Part shown: one piece after another, positions 29,901 to 41,990 of the stretch
Position numbering within the stretch: position 1 is the stretch's first letter
Layout of the letters: each line of letters begins with the position of its first letter
Source of the DNA: Crocodylus rhombifer
Taxonomy: Eukaryota > Chordata > Crocodylia > Crocodylidae
DNA length: 64,000 nt
NCBI GenBank assembly: GCA_038503035.1
Contig: JAVSML010025167.1
Span: forward strand, 1 to 64,000
Direction of reading: 5' to 3'
The notes under the pieces: model-generated
Told to the model about the DNA's origin: nothing
The model's input: only the letters and a program-made list of their open reading frames with translations
Databases searched by the model: none
Program-made: the position numbers and the translations under genes

Positions 29901-30290
29901 AGTGAGGTGGAGAGAGAAAAAATACTTTATAAAAACAAACTCTATTTATTCAAATTGCAGGTCTGTATATGCCCATTTATTTTGTCTGTGTGCAACAGTG
30001 TTGTCTATCTGATAACTCAATGGTTGTTTTGTAATTTTTTTCTGGATGAAAAAGCTTTGTAGAAACTAAAAAAAGACATTCAGTCATATTTTTCTAGTTT
30101 AGCTTGTAGGATAATATTTCATGTAGTGCAGAAAGAAAGTTTTATGGGATAAGGCATTGTTGGATTTTGCTCTATTTCAATTCTTTCTAATTTTGTAAAA
30201 TGCCATCTGTATATACTATTCAACTACTGTATGTCCTATAGATGTATTACACAATTTAGTCTATTAAAAGCCTATAATGGATCTATTTGA
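26973..30290 (+). other. probable 3' UTR and downstream flank of the LBH-like gene
   Basis: Begins right after the TAG. There is no canonical AATAAA in this stretch that I could find. ATTAAA variants occur at 27202-27207, 28097-28102 and 30263-30268. The AT-rich block 29890-30290, with TGTATATA and ATTAAA near its end, looks like a UTR terminus. LBH-family mRNAs have long 3' UTRs, so any of these sites could be used. The exact end is unknown. Confidence 0.35.
27740..27850. repeat. 'gggcctgattcagccctgg' dispersed repeat
   Basis: The words GGGCCTGATTCAGCCCTGG and TCCATTGAAGCC..CAGGGCTGAAT form a loose palindrome. The block resembles 61549-61620 (AGGGCCAGATTCTG, ACTCCACTGACTTCAAG). This is a familiar dispersed family in reptile DNA; no formal name is assigned. 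Confidence 0.45.
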
Positions 30291-31119
30291 AGAACTGGTA
30301 AATCAAAGGCTTCTTGGTTGAAAAACATTAGACATTTGTGGATCTGTGCTCTTCCTGTTCCACATATAATACAGAGAAGCCATTTTCTAGGTTTTTTTTA
30401 GTTAGTTGAGCATGCTGATACACTACAAAATGAATGTTCTCACCTTTTTCTTTATGCAGCCAATGGTATAGTATAAACTGTTCTAAAGACAATCAAGCTC
30501 TGCAGATGTGTTATTTGCCATTTCCCTTCTCTTTACTAGGACTGCTCCTAGACAAGGGAGCTTGGAATTCATTCCTTATGTGTTGTCTTAAAAATGGCAA
30601 ACATTTGAACTTCTCTTGTTCAAGCAACCTTCCTGAGCTCTGTTGCCCTGTGTGGAACTCAAAGGTAGCATGGCGTACTAGCAGTGGGCCAACTGACTCA
30701 TCTTCATTCACCTTTTAATACCAAGCACATTTTAAACATTTGCTCAAAAGGTTATTGTAAAGCCCAATGGGGACTTGCATTACTTGAAGCACATCTATCG
30801 TGTGCTTATGCTGAAAGAGTGAGGTCATTTAGTAGATAAGATGAAAGACCAGGATAATCTGTCATAGAACAAACAGCATTTTCCCCAAAATGTCATGTTA
30901 CCAAAAGGAGAAAGATCATGTAACTCAAGCACTAGACATTCTGTCAATCAATCTGACACTTAAGACTTTATACTCGCAATGGACCATAACACTTTGGTGT
31001 GCATGTGTGTCAGTGTAGTGAAAGACATCAAACATAGTGAGAGCCATTTCCTACAATAAGAACGTTTCCCCAGTTAGGAGTGGGATCTACTTTTAGTGGT
31101 ATCCCACTATTGTCTAGGC

Positions 31120-31420
31120 CAGGGGTTCCCAAATTTTTTATGCCGTAGCCCAGCAAATCATGGTCCAGCAGTCACAGTCAACCGCAGCTGGAATTTGGGT
31201 AAGAATACCCCCATCCCCCAGGCAGGGGTGTGGGCCAAACCCTGCGCTGCTGCAGGCCCTGCAGAACGATCCGTGGCCTCTCCGCCTAGCTCTGGGGGGA
31301 GGGGGCTGTGGTTTGCCGGTGCGTGGTCACTTCTGGTCTGGCAGCCGACTGTGCTGTGCACGAGCAGCCAACCCACTGCGGCCTGGCACTGGGCCCTGGC
31401 CTGGGGATTGAGAATCCCTG
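31120..31420. mobile_element. hAT-like MITE (301 bp)
   Basis: Left end CAGGGGTTCCCAA; right end reverse complement CAGGGATTCTCAA. Target duplication GTCTAGGC (31112-31119) and GTCTAGGG (31421-31428), 7 of 8 identical. GC-rich interior, no transposase. The 134-codon plus-strand frame starting at 31096 lies across it and is an artefact. Confidence 0.85.
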
Positions 31421-31499
31421 GTCTAGGGTATCTTGTAGCATGGCACAGTTGGCACTTCCTACTATTTATTTATCACCCACATCATGTGAGAACCTCATA

Positions 31500-31680
31500 A
31501 ACCTGAGTTTATTTATCATCCTAGTCACATTAGTAATCTCTCCATTTTACAGAGAGAGGTACATCATATAGAAAATCACTTTGCCAAAGTTTCACTGGAT
31601 GCCTGTGACAGAGCCTAGAATTGAGCCTACGTTTCCTGAATTCCAGTCTCACATCCTGTCCACTGGACCATCCTTCCTGC
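31500..31680. repeat. old MIR-like SINE fragment
   Basis: 'Ccattttacagagagagg' followed by 'tttgccaaagtttcactgg' and 'agaattgagcctacgtttcctgaattcc' matches the usual order of MIR/core-SINE text, strongly diverged. Confidence 0.45.
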
Positions 31681-33276
31681 TGCAGAACCTTAAAAACTGA
31701 TATCTAAAATGACACTATATGGAAATTCTCCCTCATGTCTTGCGTTATTGGTTTCCATTGTTGCATGTTCCCATATCTGAGGAAACACTATAATCCCCCT
31801 TGATCACCCTACAGCATGCAGTGTCAACTGACACCATTAACTTTATTCAGATAACAGCAGATTTGTGTTGAGCCATGAGCTTTATATTTACTTTGGTCTG
31901 AACATGGACAGTTTACCTTTAATTAGGATGAAAAGAGGAAAGAGCTATCCTTCTGTCAAGCTACAGATAGATATATCTTTTTAAATTGGCTAAAATCCAG
32001 CAGAATGCCTCAAATTTATGTAATGTTAAGTGCAGATATTTTCATTGAACTGATCTGCATATTCACATATAATTGCCGTGCATATTCAGCCTTCTGCTTA
32101 TTGGTGCTTCCTTTGTGATATGTGCTGTTGGACACTTTTACAACTGAACTGGCAAATAAAAAGTCAGTGTCAGAATGGGAAAATCTGATTCTTGTGGTAC
32201 ATTCCACTAAAAAGTATCCCTGTTGTCCTAATTCACATCCCATTTTGAGTCTTCATTAAACCTGATGTAGAAGAGAGCAGTCACAAAACACTACATTGGA
32301 AGTATGCGAGAACCCTGTATTATCCACAGTGAGACATTTCAGCTCATGACAGCATGTAAACACCATGTCCACTCTTTGGTTATGAAGTTTGTACTCAGAC
32401 CCTGATTTTCTGGCATAGACCAGACTGGAAGAACTCCCCAGGAACAGTTTGGGAGCATGAATTCATTTCCTATATTCCATGTTCTTTTATTTCAGTCAGC
32501 TGTGGAAAACTGGGATTTCAACTAAGTGTCTGTAACCTCAAACATTTTGTTTAAAAAAACAGAGTTTAAAAAAATCTGAAAATTTCATCTGGAAATTTTG
32601 TCAAAAACAATTTTCTTTCTTTTTTTCAAACAGTTTTGGCAAAAATCTTTGACATTTGAGTTGAGCTGACCTTGTTTGAGATGGCTTTGACTTATCTCAA
32701 GCCAGAGAATTGGCACTAATATATAGAAATCCAGTTAAAAGAAATCTTCAGAGAAGCAGAATTATTAGTGACTTAATCTCTCTTCCTCTGTTCTGTCCCA
32801 TAACATCATGTATTCTTTCAGGTTCCAGACGTTCCATTACAAGGGATATGGATATTTTCACACCCATTTACAGTTCCGACATGTTGGGCTGGGAATTTGT
32901 TTAGAACACGCATAACTACATTTATTCCAAGAACTAAATGAAACTATGAAATGAAGTCAAGACTCACCATTAGCTTTTACACATTGTGACAACTTATTTG
33001 TACCTGGCCATTTAAATTATGGAAACTTAAACTACCAAACAGCCTTTTCATATTTCCAGACATACCAGATGACATATGGACGTGCATGTGTTAGTTTTGT
33101 AATATGCAGAGTAGGTGGGAACACATACATTCAGCTGAATGAGGTAAATTCAGTGTAAGCCCAAATGCTGCTCTTGGCTTCTGTGAGTGGAGAAAAGCAG
33201 AACTCAGCCAGTCCCAGCCGGGGAGCAGGTAGAGAAAGGAATGCAAGAGTCACAGACAGAAGTGCAGCTCCCCACA

Positions 33277-33314
33277 GTAACTCATAGCACTTCACAGGAA
33301 GCACTATGAGTTAC
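33277..33314. repeat. imperfect 17-bp hairpin
   Basis: GTAACTCATAGCACTTC (33277-33293) pairs with GAAGCACTATGAGTTAC (33298-33314) at 15 of 17 positions with a 4-base loop. Flanking CA/TG bases add to the stem. It stands outside any recognised element. Confidence 0.8.
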
Positions 33315-36300
33315 AGTGACCCCCAGACCCAATAGATGTTCACTCTTGGGTCCCAAGTGTTGGGGTATTCATCTGCAATTTGGAGAGGCTGCCAGTCTGC
33401 AGCTGCTCTCCCCTAGTCCCGTGCCTGCCGCCATCCAGCCCCAGCTCTGTCTTCAGAATGGGAGTGGGGGCTAGGGAGCAGTGGGAGTTTGGTCTGGGTT
33501 TTTTTCAGCCAGCACTGGAGGATAGGGCAAGTGGCTTGGAGCCACCCCCACCTCAGGAGAGCTCCAAGCTGCCCGCCCCACCCTCTAGCACAAGCTGCAA
33601 AACCCCCAAACTAAATTCCCTCTGCTCCTTTTCCCCCCTCCCATTGTGACGACAGCACAGGGAGTAGGGCTCAGCTGCGTCAGCCCAGCCCTGCTTCTGG
33701 TGTGCACAGACAGACATTAATGAAAGCACTTCATTTTGGAGTGTCTTCCATCTGAACCCTCACACAATGTGCTTTCAGGGGCCAGACTGAGCAAAAATTG
33801 TCCCTTTTGTCTGTGTCTTCTATGGCAGGAGGGAGTTGTGCTTCTCTTGTAGAAGCCTCCCTGGTTTTTGGGTGTGTGATAGTCCACGCCTCCCATTTCC
33901 TTCAGTTGATGTTTCAGTCTCCCAGGAACTGATATTTTAATTCTGAAACCTAAGGATAATTTAAATGAATTATTTCTCTGCTGATGATTTGAGCAGAAAC
34001 AACCAGCCTAGTTTCTTTATCTGACAGTCCCAGACATCCTTTCAGTCTCAGGCACTGAAAAACTTCGACTGTCTCCTACCCAGATCCCCAGCTACCTCCC
34101 TGGTGAGCTCTACAAGGCAGCTAGACGTTGTCAGGAGAGAAGTCTGTGCCATGTTAAACACTGAAAGTGCAGGGAGAGCCTAAAATAAACTGAATCTAAC
34201 CCGAGAGTTAATAACAGAGCAGTTGCTGTACTGATTCTGTTCTTTATTTCACGAACACTCCCTGCAAACTATTTTATAAAATTTCTCTGGTGCTGCTACA
34301 GAATACAGTGAATTTGCCAGAAAAATTTGCCCAGGACTCACTGGGCAGTGCAGCATACTGAGCCTTCAGCACAGTACTAGTCTCCCCTGCTCCTTATCAA
34401 CTCATCCAGTAGCCCTCTAACTCCCACCACAAACACATACTCCCCAGATCTGAACACACCTATTTTATGTCCTTGCCACATGGGGTTGAGAGTTTGGGGG
34501 CACTGTCAGGGGAGGTAAAAGGGACGGTTGCTCTCTAAAACTAAAACATTGAAGATGGTCCCAAAGTTGCTTAAGCTGGCTGTGGGCAGCCACATCGTAG
34601 CAGCCTCTGCATGGAAATAGGATCCTTTCAGTGAGGCGACCAAACCTCTCGACTCCTTGCAGCCAAGAATTTCAAGATTACATCATCAGGCAAAAGTGAG
34701 TTTCTAGGGTCCCTAAACCCCTTTCTGTAGGAATCTCCAGAAAGATACAATTTATCAGGAGGTCAAATATGAATAAAATATGACCTGGTTTTAGATCATT
34801 GTCATTGTAACCTGCAATAAGGATGGTCTTACCTCTGTTGCAGCACTTTGGCAGGGAAATTGTCTCTCCCAAGTGGAAGTGCTGAAATAGTTTTGCTGAT
34901 ATGCATATTCTTGCCCACCTCTGTATTGCAGCACACATAGTGTTTGTCTGAGAGTACCACTCCCAACAGCACACTGGACATACCCTGTGCCATGAATCCC
35001 AGCGTGACACTGAAAATAATGGACTTGAGCTGACCTGCGTTGTAGCCAGTGGGAATTTTGCCAAAGCCTTCAATGGGAGCAAGACCAGGACCAACTGGAA
35101 CACCTTAATAAAGGCCTGGGGCACAGCACAGCATGCTGGGAAGGGTCCAGTGCTGGAGAGAAAAGTAGCAAACAGTAAGAAAAAAAAATAAAGAAAAACA
35201 CTTAAAAAAAATCAGGCAGAGAGGGATTTAAGGCCAATTCGCCTATCCACCTTCCTAGCATAAGTCCAGAGGAACTGTTGACTTCAAGGGAGCGACTGGT
35301 AAATCTGAGAGAAAAATCCAAGCCTTGACTTTTCCCTGCTGTTTGCAGAGACCATATTTAGGGCCCTCCAGCCCTCCCCTTCCCTCCCCTTTGCTCACAC
35401 ATTACCAGTTTTGTTACCATTTTTGTCTTCCCCCTTTTTTTTCCGTAACTCTTTGGAATCACATTTCAATTCCCCTCGTACTTCTAGCTCCCTCTTTGCT
35501 TGAGCCCTGCACACATGTAAAATTAAAGCCTGGATCTCAGGTCCACTTGGAACTGAGGTGACACATCCAAATCCTGGAGCTGACATAAAAGCTAAGGTGC
35601 TGCTACCTATTTTTAGCAAGACTGGGTTAAATAAAGTGGCTTATTCATCCCTGAGATTTTAAATGAATTCCAGAGAGGACAAAGAGCCCTGTGTCTTCTC
35701 TCCCACCCATTTTTTTCAGCCCAGTTTAAACATGCAGAGCTAAATCCTCCCTGCTTTGTTCCAAGAGTGAGTCAAAATAAGAGCAGAAAATGGTTTGCTA
35801 GCTCAGCATGAGCCACTGTTTTGCTGACAATAATCTATATGATTTTCATATTTTTTATCAGGAGACTGGAAGTACTTAAAATAATATGAAGCATCAATGG
35901 CCAGGACCAAATTCTGCTCTTGCACACACCTATATTATTCCCCTGACTTCAGGGGAATGGCTTTGGACAGACTACAGTGTAGCTGAAAGACACAGGGTCC
36001 CGAGGAAATTAAAAAATGAATAATACGAGGTATTTTAAACTTTGCTCTCCATAAATGCTCAGTAATGTATCGGAAAAAAGCATAGCAGATGAAGGCTTTC
36101 AAGCTAAGCCAGGGTCCCAAGGAAGGCCAGCTCCCTCGTTAAGTATAGGCCTTTCTGTATCCTTTAAAACATTGTCTGTTTGTAAAAGCAGAGCTTGCAT
36201 GTGTTCTCCACGCAGCCATGAAATGCATTTGGCAGGGATTTCCACCAGCTGGAAGTTTTAAGCGTGCCATATTCCTGCAACCCCCGTTTCATAGGCAGTT

Positions 36301-36443
36301 CATTTTAATGAATAGGAAAGTTCCAGATGAACCCAATATTTAACCCCATCACACGTGCTTAATTATAAACTTGTCTGAGGTGTACGTGATCACGTCGTCC
36401 CCTCGCATCTGAACTCGGTCATACAACGGCACAAGGTAACACA

Positions 36444-36608
36444 ATGGAGCCCTCAGACCTACTGGCTCGAGCATCTAAACTCCCAGGGTTGGGGACTCTC
36501 CCTTTCTTTCTTTGCTGTGTTTGCGCTGCGGTCAGTACAAAGCCATCCTGGTCTATGAGTGGGGTCCCCAATGCTACCATAATGCAAACAACAACCAACA
36601 GCAAAGGG
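36444..36608 (+). other. possible orphan first coding exon (speculative)
   Basis: From ATG at 36444 a 55-codon frame runs without stop to a strong donor, GGG|GTGAGT (GT at 36609-36610). Residues 19-30 (LPFFLCCVCAAV) are hydrophobic and could be a signal or anchor segment; NAT at 43-45 is a glycosylation-like motif. The family is not recognised and no second exon was identified. Chance occurrence is quite possible. Confidence 0.15.
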
Positions 36609-36619
36609 GTGAGTATCTG

Positions 36620-39003
36620 GTGCTGGGATCAGTCCCTGTTGACAGCTGCCGGGTCTGTATGGCCTGAGCTGTGCTAATCCACAGTCTATTCACAGCCCTG
36701 CAGAGGAAAATACTCATTTCAGGAAATTCCCCTTTCCCAGTATCGGACAGGTTCATCTCTTCCTGTGAGCAAACCTGCCGGACCAAGAGCAGCTCAGCCT
36801 ACTGGAGAATCTTAGTTTAGAGCCTGGGCTCCCTGGGGAAACCCTGATCAGCAGCCAGCTAGGAGAGAGAGCCAACTAATGGGGTGGTCTGCAGGTTAAC
36901 AGCAGATGCCATGGATCCCCCTCCCTTTTCCCAAGATGGCTATGTAAGCACAAAGCCAGGGTACACTTCTGCTTTGTCTTCTGCTGCAAAGAGGAGGAAC
37001 AAAATATAGTGTTTTCCTGCACTCTTCCCATGGTATCCAACCTGGGCCTCCAAGGGGTGTTTTTGCTCCTCGTTCTACTCCATCCAGCCAGGACTGAGTT
37101 CGAACTGGGCAGGTACTGCAGAGAGCAGATAGAAACTCTTTCAAATTGCTGAACACATTTGCCTAAATGGAAATAAGAATCAGCAGGGCTGACTCTCTCA
37201 AACCTCCTATCCACATCCTTAGAGGTTTGGTAGGAAAACCCTGGACAAATTCAGATCTCTTTCCTACACAAAAGGCTATCTATCTTCAAACACAAATGTT
37301 TTGCCACACAGAATTCTGTCAAGAGCTGTGCTTATTATTCCAGCTTTACAATAAAAATTGTTGTGCAAATGACCTAGATACATAGAGCACAGCACTTAAA
37401 TGGGGATTTAGCTCAATCCAGCATGCACATCTAAGCAGGGAACATATACAAGCTGGGAAAACACCATATTGTGATCATAAAGGACCTTAAGTCCTAGATG
37501 CACATTGGATATATGTACCCAGAAGGCAGCGCTGGATTGATACTGTAGCCTACATTTTGACTCAGCTGAAGAAAGGACTCAGAGCAAGGAGGCCGTTGGG
37601 TTCTAATCTACGCTAAGCTGCTGGTTTGACTGCTTGTGTTTCAGCCATACACCATGTACAGCTGAGTAAACCATAGGTCCTTACTGAGACCAAGGAACTA
37701 TTCCATTTGTTCCTTAAATGATGCACATGCAGATATTCTTATATGCCAATATTCACCATCAACACTTGTTCTTCAGTAGTACTACATACACTCTCAAACA
37801 GGAAAGTATCTGATTCTCTTTTTAATGGAATTTCAGCAGGAATAAGCACATGAGTATAGACAGCAGGAGCATGGCAGGAGCAGGCCAGAGTTTGCATCAG
37901 AAAAGGATATAATTACTACTACAATATGATCGTGTTGGATAAAGTATGTTCACCATAAACAGATACATTGTACCCATATGGAATACTTATATAAGCATAT
38001 TATATATGTACATATACATCCAGATCGCTGCCTTGCTAGACTCACTATTAACTTTGCTTCAAAAGAAAGAATTCAAAAGGGAACTGAGAAAACAACTTCT
38101 GCTCGCAAAGCTGCCTTGGATTGCCATGGTACCCTAGACGCTCGTGCTGGGATCTAGGAGTTTTTACTGTGCTGCCGTTTGTTTGTTTAATCATGTCACC
38201 GTTCTTCTAGTGTAGTTCAATAAAGTTTAAGACCATGATTAAATTCCAAAGTTGAATTCCATCAGAACTCCACATGCTGGCCCTAAATAAGAAAAGCTGT
38301 GTCTGCCAGTGTTTCTACAAGCTGCCAAGGAAATAGAGCTCTCTGTACACCGACTTATCCTGTAATTAGGCTGGATCTGTTCCTTGGAGATCTATTTTTT
38401 TCTAAGATGACACCAACATCTGAGTAATGCACCAGTCGTGCTGTACTACCAATTCAAAGCAAAGAGCTCTCCTGACATCAAATTCATAAGGGAACTGGAA
38501 TATCAGCTCAGCTCTTTCCATATTTTATTTCCAAGACCCACAACATAGGCAGAACATGACAATGTCTTTGTTTATGCAGTTATAGCAATGCTGACCATGT
38601 GAGGAAACATTTCTCAGAGCAGGTTTATACAAACAGGCTCACTCCAGCTTTAACTGGGATAAAAAAAAGTAGAAGCAGAGCCCTGGACTTCAAACTGAAT
38701 TCTCAATACCTGTTATCAGCCTCATCTTTAATGGCCTAATATCAGTTGCTCATTAGGAGGAGCCCCTGATGATTTTGTGCACCCAGTGCAGTTCACACAG
38801 AATACTTCTGCTCACAGTTTCTGCTCATATGATGCAGAGTCTCTTTACTCTACGTTTTTATGTGCATGTTAGTCAAATATGTGGCTGAGATGGTTTGGAC
38901 TGGGCTGTTCCTGGGTTGAGCAGGGGATTGGATTGGAATTGCCTCCTGAGGTACTGTCCAGCCCTATTTTCTATGAGTCCATATTTAATCGGGCATCTGT
39001 ATC
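36620..39003. other. intergenic, nothing recognised
   Basis: Unique-looking sequence with only short chance frames. A small TATATATGTACATATAC tract lies near 38000-38018. Confidence 0.35.
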
Positions 39004-39634
39004 CAGGAGCAGATCCAGGACTTCCCAGAGCGGGGTGTGGGAGCAGCAACTCGCACAGCAGGGGAAACTGCAGCCCTGCTCCCAGTCTCTCTCACCACAG
39101 GAGCCTCTGGGGACTTTTTAAAGTCCCTAAAGCAGGTGAAAATCCTATCTCCCTTCCTGTTACTGCTCAGAGGCATGGCCCCACTATCCTCTTCCCCCTC
39201 TCCCACAACTCTCCTGCCTTTCCTGTTGCTGCTGCTTTTTCTACTGCTCAGGGGTGGGAAAGCTTCAGTCAGCCAGGCTGAGCAGGGGTTTAGTTCAGCT
39301 GGGGAGGGGACAACAGCAGCATGGCAGGATAGTAGTCCCTGCCAGGTCACAGCAGAGGGAGCGGGACCCCCATCCATCCCTAATGCCATCATCCCCAGCT
39401 AGGCCCAGCCCCTGTACTGCAGGCAGGAAGGGCACTGGTGCCTCCCTGCCTCCAAGACAATGGGGAAAAGCAGGTAGGGGAAGGAGGCAGCATGCCTTTG
39501 AACAAGAAGGGGAAGGGAGAGAGAATTGTCACTGCTTTAGGGATGTAAAAAAATCTCTGGAAGCTCCCATGGTGCAGTACAATCCAAAAGCAGGGTGCAA
39601 CCATGCCATAACACTCCCTCTGAGTCCACCCCTT
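39004..39634. mobile_element. hAT-like foldback element (631 bp)
   Basis: Left terminus CAGGAGCAGATCCAGG. The right end, reverse-complemented, reads AAGGGGTGGACTCAGA, matching mostly with transition differences. Flanks TCTGTATC (38996-39003) and TTTGTGTC (39635-39642) agree at 6 of 8. Long inverted arms are visible: 39105-39230 (CCCTAAAGCAG, TCTCCCTTCC, AGGCATG) against 39475-39565 inverted. Open frames of 121-135 codons on both strands are artefacts of this GC-rich foldback. Confidence 0.6.
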
Positions 39635-41754
39635 TTTGTGTCTTCCAAATGCACACATTAATTTCATAGTCCTAACTGAGAAAACCTCTCTCTTGAGTTC
39701 AGGTGCAATTTGTACTTTCAGTCTTGAAAAGGGTGTCACCATATGTGGCCGATATTCTATATTGCTCATTTTGCTGGGTCACTCACTGACATCAGAATAA
39801 GCAGGTTATACAGCTTGCCTAGGGCACCAGCTTTAATTTTTGAGAGCTAGGACATTTACAAACCATGGAATTAATTTCCCAGCTCTGCTCATCCTGTCTC
39901 AATAGTTAGGTCTAAAGACATTGGTAGCAGTTGACACTTTCAAGAGTGTTTATAAAGCTTTGGATTGTTGCAAGAGGTGAGTTATAAAGGAACAGGTGCA
40001 GGATGGCCAGAAGCTCTTCCAGTTCCCCTCATGCTTCTGGAAGCACACCTGTTGTTTCTGCCTACGCTAAAGAAAAGAGAAGAAGCCTCCAGGATCGCCT
40101 TTGACCGGGGTTTGAAACTCTTGGGTTTTAGTACAAAACAGGGACATTCATTTCTGAGAACCCCCCTAGAACTTTGCTAGAACAAAACTTCCAGACATCA
40201 GTGAGATCAGCACCGCTTGCAAGTTAGAGAGTACCTAGGATCTAAGCCTTGAATCTCAAAGTTGCAAAAGCCATTGAAATAACCCTCTGCACCCCATTGC
40301 ATATTAGGACTTTCTCTTAGAGAGACAGGGTTTAATCTGTGAGCAGAGCTGAGATATAACATACTAATGTAACTTGCCCTCTTGGCAAGCAGAGGCTGCT
40401 CTCCTAGAGGGGATTGTTGCCTGTGGGTACATTGGCCTTACCCACCACTTGCTCAGTAGCAGCTTAGGGGCTGGTCCTGAAGTCAGAAGTAAAAATCAGC
40501 CAGTTTGCACCATCTTGCTGCACAGCTCATTTTCAATCAATGAATTCACAGAAGCCTACAAAGGGCACATTAAAGTTTAATGCTCAAGGCCCTAAACAAT
40601 GGGCCTCCTGAAATGCACTGCACAGCATGCTTCATGCTGCTTCATTAGCACAGGAGAGCAGACAGAAGCCACTAGGAACCGAATTGCAAACACAACTTCC
40701 TTTGGCATTTCCATTGTCTAATTCCTGTGAACTTTGTAAACAATTGCACAATGTCCATCAATGTTTCAAGAGAAGCCTTGTTAACCACTGGGAAGAAGCA
40801 CCCTCATGGCTCCACCACAGGTCTGAGCATCTATACACACACGTGCTATTCTTGATTCTGGCACAAACTTGTTGTGCAGCCTCAACCAAGGCACTTAACC
40901 TCTGTGGGCTTGATTCACAAAGGGGACTTAGTCACCTATATCCAAACTTCTTAAAACCCCATGTAGGCCCAACAGCATCCACATTTCTGCCACCAAAGTC
41001 CCATTAACTTCTCCCATAGGGCAGCTGCTGAATGGCATAGGTCTTGACAGCAATGAATAACTTCAGACTTAGTCCATATCTAAGCCATCAGGATTCACAT
41101 ACTCAGCACTTCTCTACCTACTTTGTCTATGGGACATACTTTGGACACTTCTTCTCCACAAAGCTCAGCCAGCAGAAGGAGATGGCAATGATAGTGCCTC
41201 TCTCTCTTACCCAACAGCCCCAGATTTAGAGCTCACATAGTCTGTGGGAGACCCAGGTAGAGACTATTCTGGTATGGGGCTCTTCCGTTCTTTCCTGTTG
41301 AAGCTATACCACCTTATATAACAGAATATGTTCACAGGAGAAGACACTAGAACGCAGATCTCTCCCTCTCATGGGAGAGTCATTCTTACCAGCCATTCCA
41401 CCCCTTGGATCCAGTGAATATTTAACTATTCCATACAGAAGAGAACAGCTTCAGCAGGAAAAAGTGATAGGCTAGCTATTGTGTCCAAAGTGTATTTCTG
41501 CTCCAGGAATCTCCACTTGTCTATGGATGCAATTTAGAGCAACCCCAGGCTGCTTTAGCTTGTGCCAAACTAGCTCTGGGAGTGAGGGTCATAAATATGT
41601 CATACAACACCTCTGGTTTTCCTTCCCCCTTAGGTTCTCTTCTGAGGGGAGCCTGGCTTGGCCAAAGCACCTCCTTGCCTTTGATGTGTTTTGAAAGTTT
41701 CATACTTGGTCACTGTGGTTGTTAAGAACCAGATACTTTACTCTGTTCTCCACA

Positions 41755-41990
41755 GGCAACTGGTAGGAGGGGCATGGGTGGTGAGGGGGCATGTGCCCCC
41801 TTGAGATCGGCCCCTGACTCGGCACCACTCAGAATGGGGCTGTTTTTTTGCCATGTGGGTCGGGGGCATGTGGGGGTAGGGGTGGCGCTAAGCTGCGGCA
41901 CAGAAGTATAGGAGTAGATATGGGGCTTTTGGCCTGCCCCTGGGCCTGCCCACAAATTGTGTCCCCCAGACTCAGGAGGCATCAGTCACC
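41755..41990. repeat. GC-rich block with palindrome, probable transposon remnant
   Basis: Contains GGGGGCATGTGCCCCC and the word TCGGCCCCTGAC, whose inverse GTCAGGGGCCGA resembles the CAGGGGC terminus of hAT-like elements here. No boundaries or duplication found. Confidence 0.4.

Larger units (their letters stand above)
31429..36440. other. intergenic, mostly unassigned
   Basis: At 31500-31680 a MIR-like 3' block is recognisable (CATTTTACAGAGAGAGG..GAATTGAGCCTACGTTTCC). A hairpin lies at 33277-33314. A poly-purine/T-rich stretch at 32550-32640 has no assignment. No coding exon is recognised. Confidence 0.35.

Noticed and set aside
31096..31500. 134-codon plus-strand frame
   Set aside because: Spans the hAT-like MITE at 31120-31420 including its terminal repeats.
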